From: Nemertoderma westbladi
Taxonomy: Eukaryota > Xenacoelomorpha > Nemertodermatida > Nemertodermatidae
Reading direction: 5' to 3'
Assembly (NCBI GenBank): GCA_032718475.1
Contig: JAUCBJ010007050.1
Coordinates: forward strand, 1-64,000
DNA length: 64,000 nucleotides
Shown: piece by piece, positions 54,546 through 64,000 of the stretch
Layout: each line of letters opens with the position of its first letter
How positions within the stretch are numbered: position 1 is the stretch's first letter
Position numbers and translations under genes: made by a program
Notes under the pieces: model-generated
Seen by the model: only the letters and a program-made list of their open reading frames with translations
Databases searched by the model: none
What the model was told of the DNA's origin: nothing

Positions 54546-57500
54546 ATGTCTGATACTAAGCACAACCTGTCAGACAGTTTATTAGATGTAACTATCTGCG
54601 ACTCAGATAGAGACGTACAACCGTCTGGTCGTAAATCTAGTTCACCTCCCACTGTGAGGGAGGTCATCCCTCCAGTAGTAATAACACAACCTAGGCTGGT
54701 CCAACATCGTAGGTCTATCATAGGCACTCGAGCTCAGGTCAAGCGGGACCAAAAGGCAGCGGAACAGCAACAACCCGCTAGTCAAGAACTTATTCCTCAG
54801 CGGCCCAGCAGCTCCAGTAGTGAGGATACTGTAGAGCTGACACCCGAGAGCGGAGCAGAGATGACGGATGCGGTTTATACGGATCCCCTTCTCATCCTTC
54901 CTGCAGCCATGCTCGCTGGGTTATTGATCGCGGTGGAAGAACACCAGATTGATTGGGCGAGAAGTCAACGGTCAACTAGAGATAACTACGCGGGATACAC
55001 TAGTGAAGAACTGAAGTCTATTGTCGAGTCGCAATGGAACTTCCCCGGACCCGGACTCCCGTTTGATTTATCAGAAGCTGCCTGGGAAGACATACACCGG
55101 ATGGGAGTAGCCAAGGAAACCATCGATCCAGCTGTATGGAAGAGGTCCGCAGCCGGATACGCACAGGGATTCTTCAGCTCTATGGAGCGAGTAGAGAGAC
55201 AACTGTTTCAACAACCTCAAGGACCTCAAGAGCAGGGATCGCTGCTTTATCAAGTTAGAGAAAGAGTTCTGCGGATTAGGCTAATCTTATCCGCCTTTGA
55301 GGAGGCTTCTAAAAGAAGACAAGACACGTCGTTGCAAGTTGCCGTGAAGACTTGGTTTCAACGGGTGAGTCGCCAGGTTCAAGGAGCAGCTCAGTGGAAA
55401 GCTCAGTTGGAGGAGCGCTCAACCCATGGAGAATCGACGGACGCTATTTTTTCCCAAGTGGAAAGTGAAGCGACGGCAGAGAAACCGCATAAGAAGGATG
55501 CCATTGATATCTATCTGTCAGACTATCAGCGTTTTTTGGGAGATGATGAGTTGAGGAGAAGGTTAGAGGGACTTAGCCCTAATAGCGAAGGAGCCAAACT
55601 CGTGTTAGATGCGATTGATGTGGATAGGTTAGCGGCGAACCAAGCTAAATTCGATGAACAACTCCGCATCGCTAGAGAACAAGAAGAACAAGTAAAGAAA
55701 AAACGTATAGAAGATAGAAAGACAGCGGCAGTGGCAGCAGCAGTGGCAGAGGCAGAAGCGGAAAGAAAAGCGGCAGCAGCAGTAGCAGCGGCAGAAGCGG
55801 AAAGAAAAGCGGCAGTGGCAGTGGCAGTGGCAGAGGCCGAAGCGGAAAGGAAAGCGGCATCGGCAGTGGCAGAGGCCGAAGCGGAAAGAAAAGAGGCATT
55901 GGCAACAGCAGAGGCAGTGGTAGAAGCCGAACGGAGGGCATCTGAAGAGGCAACCCAACTAGAGTTGGAAATTCTTCAAGAGAAGCAAGACAACTTCAAT
56001 AAACAGTTAACAGCGAGCAATATGCAGATGATGAGTCGATCTACTCCCAAGAGACAGGGGTATACATCATCTGAGGAAGGCGATACCACCGACACTGAAG
56101 GTGGAAGAAATCGATCTCGCCTAAGCAGACATAAAAGAACGTTCCACCGTCAGAAATTGCCTGATTTGCCTCCAGCTGTTAGAAGGCAACTCAATAACAC
56201 TAACTTAGGTAGTACAGAGCCCACAGACCAAATAATTAAAATAGAAAGACTCCCTACTATAGTAGATGAGCCTGAAATAATTAGGCCTGTTCTTGAAATC
56301 ACCCCTTCGGTGATAGACACACATGTGCTCCCTGAAACTACCTCTAAATTCCCTCTGCATAGCACTAAGCTACCTGTGCCCCGCAGAACTGCCCAAGAGA
56401 CAGTTCAGGTCCTGGACCCCGAGCGAAATATTCACAATTTGTCGCCCGTTGTCCCTCGTCCGCCCGCTACAACGTTGGCGACTCCCGCTTCGGCGGTCGA
56501 ATGGGTGGACGAGAGACGGCGGGGGATGGATATCCTGCTCGGGCAGATGCAGGAGACTGTCCAGCAATTCAAGGGCACAGTAAGGGAAAGTAGGCTAGAG
56601 TTGCAAGAAGTGCAGCAAAGTATCGCGCTTGAACGCGATAAATTAGTAAATACCCAAAAGGGTATACCACCACCCTCTGTAACAATGTGTCAACCTGTTA
56701 GGTCTGAAGTATTGCATGCGCAAGGTGTGGAGCCTACACGCATATATACTGCTAGCGAAGTAGAAACTCCTATAGTGAACCCTATTAAGGGTAATTATAG
56801 ACCTGTTGATAATGATATTCCATATAGAACTGATCATAATCCGAGAAATTTATATACCGATAACTCGATATTAAATAGCACGATGGCCCAAGAAAGTTTT
56901 ACGCGTCAAATGGCTAGAACCGAAGCCCGGCAAGCGGTAAAGGTTGGAGAGATCGTCAAGTTCAATGGAGATGAGATGAAATGGTTACCTTTTAATGAAT
57001 ATTACAAAGATAACATACAGAACTCTGTACTATCTAATGGAGAAAAACTTAGATACCTCATCGAGTGCTTGGAAGGATCTCCCAAGTTAATGGCGTTAAG
57101 GTTTATTGGACATCCAGACGGATTAAGACAAGTTTGGGATACACTAAACATCAGGTATGGTAATAAGAATAACATAGCTGGGTATTTGTATGCAAAGTTG
57201 GTAGCGCCCCGAAAGTTTATTAGCAGCGGGATTATAGAGTTTTCCGATGAAATTCAGGAGATCTGCAGACAATTAGATTGGCTAGGTAAGTCTCATGAGT
57301 ATCAGAGTGCTATGGTTATTAGAGCAGTGGCTTCTACTTTACCGAAGGGTGGAGTAGGTACACGCTGGGATAAGAAAGTGTTATATATGATGGAACAACA
57401 ACGACGAGACCCTACCATGGCTGATCTCATGTCATTCCTAGATGGAGAAGTGAAATTACAGCTCCTGAAACAGTCTAGGGAGAAAACACCGGAAAACAAG

Positions 57501-58718
57501 GTAAGTGAAAAACCCGTCTCTAGGAGAAAAATAACACCAGTATGTTATACCGATGACGGCGAAAGCCAGACTTCTCAAGGAGAAGATAGCGGGAAGGACA
57601 CGGATAGATCTTATTACGTGAATAAAATGCCTAAAGATCAGGTAAGTAAATTTAAGTCTCGAACAAATGACAGGAGGGAACAGGTAAGAAAAACTCCTCC
57701 CACGTCTCCCAAGAGAATTCATTTGAGGAAACCCGAAGAAAGGGCAAGTGTACACAATGTGACTCAAAACAAGGTAAGTAACATCAAACCAAAATGTGCG
57801 CTGTGTGACGGGACCCACTATTTGAATAGGTGTGATGAATTTCTAAAGAAATCACTAAAGGATAGACGTGAAGTCATGTGGGATAAGCGGTTGTGTTATA
57901 ATTGCCTCAGACGAGGACACCAACGGCGAACCTGTAACTCCGACGCAAGGTGTGCAAAGTGCGGCGCAAAACATCATATCTTGTTGCACACGGAATTCGA
58001 ACGAAACAGCCCGAGTCAGGTAAGTGAGTCCGAACTACATGTCCAATTCAGTGATGTGAACGACACTGATCAATCTGAGATGGAAGGATTCTATACGGAC
58101 GAGTTCTCCGACCAAAACGAATCCTGTTACCTAATAAACACCACCGCAGTGTATCGAGCACTCGTACATGAGAAAGACACAGACAGCGACCTTACCTTAA
58201 CTACTTCCGATCAACAACCATCTTGGAAAGCGCCAACTTCCAATATAGGAATCCGAGAGTTTCCTGTGGTGCAGGTAAGGGTGCACGGACCTAAACGGAG
58301 TTATGTAGTGAACGCCCTCCTGGACTCCGGCAGCACAGGAACATTCATCGATAAAGAGCTAGCCGAAGATATATTTGCTGGACAACCCAAGTTCCAAACT
58401 AAACTCAACATGTCAGGCATTATGCAAGTTTGGAAATCTACAATAACAGCTGATTATTATGTAGGCGCGTTGTCCACCCCACAAGACGAACTAGGAGAAC
58501 ATAGCATCAGGTCAGTGAAAATGGTGGCTATAAAGAACTTCGCTACTACTCAAGCAGACCTTTATAATTGGGACGAGGATGAGAGCATCCAACATCTTAA
58601 CATACCTCGATTCCAGACTGATTATCCTGGAGTGCAAATACTCATCGGCCAAAACGCGCATGAGGCGCTGGAGACATTAGAGAAACGACCTGCTCAACCG
58701 CAACCACTTCAGCCCTAA
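54546..58718 (+). CDS. BEL/Pao Gag-protease ORF, second element
   Basis: A 1390-codon intact frame starting MSDTKHNLSDSLLD. Residues about 372-480 are an Ala/Glu/Lys coiled coil of AEAERKAA-type repeats. The DUF1759-type Gag region begins near residue 797 (VKVGEIVKFNGDEMKWLPF), followed by zinc knuckles CALCDGTHYLNRC (about 1082) and CYNCLRRGHQRRTC (about 1117), and a DUF1758-type protease motif LLDSGSTGTFID (about 1257). It stops just after a GVQILIGQNAHEAL segment. No reverse transcriptase follows. It is of a different subfamily from the ORF at 50494-53547. The region 57285-58276 contains an unusual number of splice-donor-like sequences. Confidence 0.9.
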   Translation: MSDTKHNLSDSLLDVTICDSDRDVQPSGRKSSSPPTVREVIPPVVITQPRLVQHRRSIIGTRAQVKRDQKAAEQQQPASQELIPQRPSSSSSEDTVELTPESGAEMTDAVYTDPLLILPAAMLAGLLIAVEEHQIDWARSQRSTRDNYAGYTSEELKSIVESQWNFPGPGLPFDLSEAAWEDIHRMGVAKETIDPAVWKRSAAGYAQGFFSSMERVERQLFQQPQGPQEQGSLLYQVRERVLRIRLILSAFEEASKRRQDTSLQVAVKTWFQRVSRQVQGAAQWKAQLEERSTHGESTDAIFSQVESEATAEKPHKKDAIDIYLSDYQRFLGDDELRRRLEGLSPNSEGAKLVLDAIDVDRLAANQAKFDEQLRIAREQEEQVKKKRIEDRKTAAVAAAVAEAEAERKAAAAVAAAEAERKAAVAVAVAEAEAERKAASAVAEAEAERKEALATAEAVVEAERRASEEATQLELEILQEKQDNFNKQLTASNMQMMSRSTPKRQGYTSSEEGDTTDTEGGRNRSRLSRHKRTFHRQKLPDLPPAVRRQLNNTNLGSTEPTDQIIKIERLPTIVDEPEIIRPVLEITPSVIDTHVLPETTSKFPLHSTKLPVPRRTAQETVQVLDPERNIHNLSPVVPRPPATTLATPASAVEWVDERRRGMDILLGQMQETVQQFKGTVRESRLELQEVQQSIALERDKLVNTQKGIPPPSVTMCQPVRSEVLHAQGVEPTRIYTASEVETPIVNPIKGNYRPVDNDIPYRTDHNPRNLYTDNSILNSTMAQESFTRQMARTEARQAVKVGEIVKFNGDEMKWLPFNEYYKDNIQNSVLSNGEKLRYLIECLEGSPKLMALRFIGHPDGLRQVWDTLNIRYGNKNNIAGYLYAKLVAPRKFISSGIIEFSDEIQEICRQLDWLGKSHEYQSAMVIRAVASTLPKGGVGTRWDKKVLYMMEQQRRDPTMADLMSFLDGEVKLQLLKQSREKTPENKVSEKPVSRRKITPVCYTDDGESQTSQGEDSGKDTDRSYYVNKMPKDQVSKFKSRTNDRREQVRKTPPTSPKRIHLRKPEERASVHNVTQNKVSNIKPKCALCDGTHYLNRCDEFLKKSLKDRREVMWDKRLCYNCLRRGHQRRTCNSDARCAKCGAKHHILLHTEFERNSPSQVSESELHVQFSDVNDTDQSEMEGFYTDEFSDQNESCYLINTTAVYRALVHEKDTDSDLTLTTSDQQPSWKAPTSNIGIREFPVVQVRVHGPKRSYVVNALLDSGSTGTFIDKELAEDIFAGQPKFQTKLNMSGIMQVWKSTITADYYVGALSTPQDELGEHSIRSVKMVAIKNFATTQADLYNWDEDESIQHLNIPRFQTDYPGVQILIGQNAHEALETLEKRPAQPQPLQP

Positions 58719-58739
58719 GCGGTAAGAACTAGAGTAGGT

Positions 58740-59534
58740 TGGTACCTTACTGGACCTTCCCGTAGAACGCTCAGAGAAAGACTGCTTCAAGATCGCGTCT
58801 GCCAGCGGAGTAAATGGGAAGATGATACTAGTGAGGGAGACGACCCAACTGAGGGAACACCACACTCCTCAGATAATGACAACCTTAGCTCCAATGTAGA
58901 TCAATGGAGATATTGCCCCAAGAAGTTTAATCCAACGGACATCGCTTCCAGAGGAGCAACTCCTCAAGAACTGACAGATACTATAGACCGGTTAGGTGAA
59001 CCCGACTTCCTGAGTAAGGAGAATGAATGGCCTCCCCATCTTACTCCGACTGAGATTAGACCAGCCAAGGGAGCGGAGAAAGTCGAACCTGAAACCCGGA
59101 CGGGTGGATCGGAGTTATTTGAACCCGGGATAGATCTGTCGGTATTACATGTTGCCAGGGACGACGCCGTGGATCTGGGCCTCCCCTCCGCGAGTGGATC
59201 CTTCATGAAGATCAGAGAGAGCGATTGGAGCTCTGGAACATCAGACGTCTCGCAGGGACTCTCACCTCTCCTGCAGAGAGCGACGGACCACTATAGCTCC
59301 TGGAATCGGCTTTGTGACGCCGTCATATACTTTGAGCGATGTTTCTATCGTCACTATTCCAGGACGAAGAGGAAACCTGGAATTGTATTCAGGATGCAGC
59401 GACTCAATCACCCAGTCGGTCGTTTGTGTTTATCGGAAGGGAATGGAGGACTCTCCGGAAACTGTGGAAGGCAAGATTCTCTTCCCACGACCACCTCCCT
59501 AATCCTTCAAACATCTAGGGACTCCATAACGTAA
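58740..59534 (+). pseudogene. Remnant of BEL/Pao RNase H end and following linker
   Basis: A plus-strand frame contains QWRYCPKKFNPTDIASRGAT, GEPDFLSKENEWP and, further on, LLQRATDHYSSWNRL. This is the order of the end of RNase H and the region before integrase in BEL/Pao. Reverse transcriptase, most of RNase H and integrase are missing, so an internal deletion joined the end of protease almost directly to this part. Confidence 0.7.
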
Positions 59535-62500
59535 CAACATATGGAGTGGGTGTGTGACTCTATTATTTTATATTATATTATTATTTTTATATTTATGTAT
59601 GTATTACTATGTAATTTTATTATAATCGTTTTATTTAATTTAGTAGAATATTATTTAGCGATTATTTTGTAGAATAGTGCAATATATTCGTGTTTATTAC
59701 GTACGTAATTACTTATATTATATTTAGTGCGACGGCGAGAAATAATTATTTTTCTCTTTCCTTACTGCTCGTATTCTATTATAAATACGTAACTACAGTA
59801 AGATGAAATGTCCGTACTTATTAAAGTACAATAAAGCCACTACTATATTTAAGTATTATTGGTAGGCAGAGTATTAGGAATGCAAAGTTCAGATCCTCGT
59901 GTCTCGGCTAAACCAAGCTCTGGGTAGACCTTGGAAACGACTTGCCTCTTCACACTGACATTGCTTCGTGCGATATTGCTCTCATACCGTATATTAAATA
60001 ATACATATAGTAGCGTGATGTCCCTTTAACAGTAGCGTATAACGCAAAATAAATCTGTTAAACCCTTTGACCATCTGTAATTCTAGTCGATTAAGATATC
60101 GTGGCACCCACCGATATACTTGAAAGACAAATTATAGAATCAGTGGTTAACGTCCCCAGACAAGTTCTGGAATAAATCGGTGCCCATCTCAAATATTAAT
60201 TAGTTAATATTTACAAATCAAATAAGTCAAAATCTGTAAAATCCAGATCCTTCAACAATTCTAGTCAATTAAGATATCGTAGCATTTACCGATATTCTTA
60301 AAGAGACAATTTCTTAGAATTAAGGATCTTGTGTCCCTAGACATGTTCTAGAATCAAAATATGTCCATTTAATTATCAAATAATAAAATTTCAGGGAATA
60401 AATTTAAATTCATGCCTTTTAATGAATTTAATAAATTGCCATTTTACGCAATTTATAAAGTTCCCAAAATTCCATTAATTAATAGATCAAGGGAGCGGAG
60501 ATTTATCTTATCATGCGTATGAGAGTGTGAAAGTCTCCCAAACATAGTTAATAGCCGATAAAATTCTTAAAGTCATGTATAAACAGGACATTGACTATTA
60601 AAGAATTCCTATTAAATAACATCCCAGATCTGTATGCATTGGAATCACCCTAACTCTACCGCTAGCTTTGCATAATGTCACCATAGCAACAACCACGCTA
60701 GAATTAGAATTGAGTTAAACTAACAATAGAAAGCTTGTCCCATTGAATAACATAGGGAATAAATCGCGCACTACTAGTATCCAAGGATACATAATAATAC
60801 AGTGACATTCTGGAAGGCATTGACTAACGGACAAATGGCCCGAATGTGTGTAGTTGTGACCAGTTGTGTGGTATTTGTGAGTTTATAGGTGAATGTTACT
60901 GCTAAAGTGTGTTTACAGTAGCTAGTCGCAATCGTAAAATAACCTAACTCTCCAAGGAATACCTGAAGTACATCTAAGCCTTTGGGACGGACAGTGGAGT
61001 GACTTGTGTCGGTTATCGTTGTAGTTGTACGGCTACGTCGTTGGCGAAAGTACAGCTACAGCGGTACATCGGCGCTGAGAATCTCTTACTGTCCTTCTTA
61101 CCCTACCAGACGTGCGTCTTTGGTATTATTACGATAAATGCCCTAGACCCAACTAATAAACGGAAAGACATAAACATCCACGTAAACCTAAACTTGTTGA
61201 CGTATCACCTATGCTCACTCGGCTCGAACGATCCTGGAGTAAACCTACGATCAGAGTCCCGGAATACTCGGTCAAACCTCCTCATTCCTTAGTTGGACCT
61301 CAGACCTGCGATCTTGGTGGTGTCGCGGATCCTCGCGGACTGTATTCACTGTTCAAAGATCTAGTGCTACCTTAACAATTAATCGGTAACACTCCGACAG
61401 TGATTTCTAGCTAGCCGCCCATCTTACCTAGCCGGATTGTGACGCGGACACCTAATATCACTATCCAACCGTATGGTCGTCCACGTTTAACGCGATACAA
61501 CCCCTCATCAAGGGGAAGGAGAGCGTTGTACGAAACGAGTTAAACGCTATTTTATAAAGATCAAAAAGGAAACCTGCGTTTGTTCAGATAAACGTAAGTT
61601 ATAACAGTGAGTCCAATCGATAAACGAATTGGCCTTATCTCAATTCGATTGGGAAATCCAGAATCTCTAAGAAGTTATCGAACTTGGACGATCCTATTCT
61701 CTGCGAGAGTTTTTGGATGAACGTATCCAGCTACGAGCGGAGGAAAATCAGCTCGAGGAGAAGCATATCGAAACGGCAGATACCTCGACCACAATCCTAC
61801 ACCTTCTGATGCAATCATATTGCACCCTTCACCCAGGAGTTATGGCCCTCCTAGTAAAGTGGCTCCCCCCAAAGAGAAAAAGACTCTTGCTAGCCTCAAA
61901 AAACTGCGTAAACGCCGTCCGCGCAAGAAAGACTAACTGTTTAGAGTATCTTTATGTTTTAGAAACTGTGATTTTTATATTTTATAGACTGAAAATCCCA
62001 TTTTCTGGGAGCGGTGTAAAAGCCTTTGCTGAATTGCCCCGTTATTTTTATTATCTTTTACATTAAAATACTCTGTAGTTGATTTAATAAGTGTAAGAGA
62101 CCGTATTATTGCTGTATCGGTGTTTTTAGAGGATCTAAGACCTATTTCCTCCGTATGTGTACTGTGAAAGGCATATTTTATGATTCTATGGCAATTCGTG
62201 ACGCAAAGGGGTGATAGCTACTCTTGAACAGTAGTTACTATGACTACGGTTAACAGCTGACATTCATACGTGTTGATTTCCTTTGTTCTACGGCGTCTCT
62301 CAGTTCAGTCAGCCAATGAGAGCGTTTTTGTGGCTCCTTGTACAGAAAATTTCCGAGAAATGACGCAATGCCTATGTGCAGTGTTTACATTCAGTCTTGA
62401 GCCAAAGAAAGAACGGCTTGGAAGTATTTTGTGCTTTACTGTTTTAGTCGTACACTAGTAGGTTTAATTATAAAGGGCATATATCCTTTAACTGCAATTT

Positions 62501-63282
62501 AACATACCTAACGACTACCTGACTCATGGAATCACTGCTAACTGATCATACATACTGACTGCTGAAACATTGCAAACTCATAACAATCAGTGTTCAGTTG
62601 TTGTTTTATACTGCTATTTGTTGTCGGTTATTCATTATATTTGTTGATGAATTATTATATTGGAATAACGAGAAATAACCCCGACACCCAATATTCTTGA
62701 TATACCGAAGGTAAGAGAGAAAGGTTACAGATAAACGATTGTGACTTATGTTAAAGTGGTTTGAAGTGAATCTAATGTTATTTGATAGACCCTACATGAG
62801 TCAGTCTGTGTTCCTTTTATATGTGACTAAAATCAGTGAAGATCGGCAGATTAGTGTGCAGTATTGTGCAGCATTGTGTATGAGTGAGTCTGTTAAAGAA
62901 GCATTCCTAAAGAATGCGCCATATATGTGAATTATAATTAAGCCATATCGTTGTGAGTAGTTTAAGTCATAACTCTGTTTATGTAGATAAAGTGCCACGT
63001 CCTAAAGGAACTGTTAATATTCCCGAAGGTAAATAATATTGTCAGAGATTATATAATACTGTCAGTCGAATAATACATTAGGCTTACATAGCAATAAAAT
63101 TAAACCGTCGAACCCAATCTCCCGGGAATATCCAGCGGGTGAATGGTCGCGCACGGATTGGTTTCGACTAGTGTAGTGAATCTAATACTTGTCATAGACT
63201 AAAAACTGATTTAATATCTAGAAGACATCTTAATTTGGTGGGTTAAACTGCCAAAGGTCTGAAAGCGCGAACACCCGTATCG
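59535..63282. other. Long AT-rich non-coding part of the second BEL/Pao element
   Basis: No integrase or other recognisable domain. Short ORFs at 60999-61292, 61713-62066 and 62748-62930 have no recognisable domain. A duplicated segment lies at about 60060-60375. Confidence 0.5.
60060..60375. repeat. Direct repeat, two copies about 180 bp apart
   Basis: ATTCTAGTCGATTAAGATAT at about 60079 recurs as ATTCTAGTCAATTAAGATAT at about 60259, and the following 100 bases are similar. Confidence 0.85.
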
Positions 63283-63959
63283 TAAGTAATTTGTAGTATT
63301 AAGTAACTTAGGTAAATTAGAATTATTTGTTTTAGTGTCCAACAAATAGCACTTCACTGAGAGCGTACAGCTTCTGTGTAGTGACCCCCCAGAAATAATA
63401 ACATTTATTTCAAATATTGACAAAACCCATTTTAAACGGGTATATATATATTATAAATCAACTCAAACGATTTATAAATAGTAGGCCTGCCATACAACAA
63501 CTAGGTCTCAATATCAGTTGGACTACTGCTTAAATAACGGTAATAAAGTAAGTTAAAGTAACTAAGTAACCTTTAAAATTCAGAAATTCAATTATTTAAA
63601 TAATTGATATACCGGTATTCACGATAGGCCTATTATCTTTATTTCTATAAATTTAGGCTGAAATTATACCGGTATTCTGTAATTAATTCTAGTCCAGAAT
63701 TATACTTATATACTATAAGTGTAGGCTGTATACCGGTATTCACGATAGGCCTATTATATATTTATATATATTTGTGTTAAAATTATATACCGGTATTCTG
63801 AGACAAACTTAGTTTACAATACTTATATATATTATAAGTGTATACCGGTATTCTAATATACTGTAATTAATTACCGGTACTAGGCCAACGGTCATACTGA
63901 ATTACTAGACTTGCTTTGACTGTAACTATAGCAGTAAGCATTCAACTGTATAGCTAAAC
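63283..63959 (+). repeat. LTR/leader-like direct repeat, copy 2
   Basis: Matches 53841-54545 with small differences and again carries repeated ATACCGGTAT and TAGGCCTA palindromes (near 63609, 63667, 63730, 63788 and 63844). Confidence 0.8.
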
Positions 63960-64000
63960 ATGTCTGACACCCAGCAAAACCTGTCAGACAGTCTAATCGA
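63960..64000 (+). CDS. Start of another BEL/Pao gag ORF, cut by the window edge
   Basis: ATG followed by 12 further residues (MSDTQQNLSDSLI) closely matching the start of the ORF at 54546. It shows that a second gag copy begins right after the second repeat. Confidence 0.8.
   Translation, partial: MSDTQQNLSDSLI

Noticed and set aside
1-64000. tRNA, rRNA or other structured RNA genes
   Set aside because: Looked for conserved boxes and found none I could support by eye; a dedicated search could still find some.

Overview
The window is eukaryotic and almost certainly from an invertebrate animal, probably marine. No phylum can be fixed from the sequence alone. The evidence is the mix of transposable elements: hAT, Tigger/pogo, piggyBac and Tc1-mariner-like DNA transposons, an OTU-carrying Helentron, RTE-like LINEs, Ty3/gypsy and BEL/Pao. 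In addition there are long poly-G/poly-C runs, several satellite arrays and AT-rich intergenic DNA. I recognise no intact conventional host gene with exon structure. The best candidate for a non-transposon protein is a 73-residue GTSF1-like CHHC zinc-finger ORF at 9752-9973.

Layout. 1-5927: a recent head-to-tail duplication (about 3 kb unit) carrying a gypsy gag fragment and a broken hAT transposase; only the second copy has a 217-bp foldback insertion. 6.8-10.7 kb: a retroelement endonuclease fragment, remnants of an unclassified repeat family, and the GTSF1-like ORF. 10.7-15.9 kb: three LINE fragments and a piggyBac 3' end, two of them joined in inverted orientation and two fused into one chimeric reading frame. 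16-19.3 kb: two satellite arrays (about 141 bp and 136 bp). 19.3-25.8 kb (minus strand): a decayed Helentron with OTU protease, HUH Rep, Pif1 helicase and a C-terminal GIY-YIG nuclease domain. 26.4-30.4 kb: a second foldback element, a 30-bp minisatellite, a BEL/Pao integrase relic and a LINE ORF1 relic. 30453-35560 (minus strand): a Ty3/gypsy element with identical 209-bp LTRs and an AGTAT target duplication, but a damaged pol. 38.2-41.4 kb: a Tigger-like transposase relic, a 155-bp satellite and a palindrome. 41651-45920: a 4.27-kb composite unit with perfect 79-bp inverted ends and TA flanks, containing minisatellites, shuffled duplications and a third foldback element. 46.2-50.5 kb: an unclassified transposon ORF, an RTE-like LINE lacking its catalytic box, and a repeat shared in inverted orientation with 8.6-8.9 kb. 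50.5-64 kb: two BEL/Pao gag-protease ORFs (990 and 1390 codons), the second lacking reverse transcriptase and flanked by a 0.7-kb direct repeat.

The coding parts do not form a cellular pathway; they are layers of nested and rearranged mobile elements. A recurring structural theme is reiteration of short palindromes: foldback arms, the inverted ends of the 4.27-kb unit, hairpin-bearing satellite monomers and ACCGGT-rich repeats next to the BEL element. The points most worth a second look are the GIY-YIG/OTU Helentron with its neighbouring hairpin satellite, the related foldback families, the 4.27-kb composite, the series of splice-donor-like sites inside the second BEL gag, and the GTSF1-like ORF beside a repeat family.
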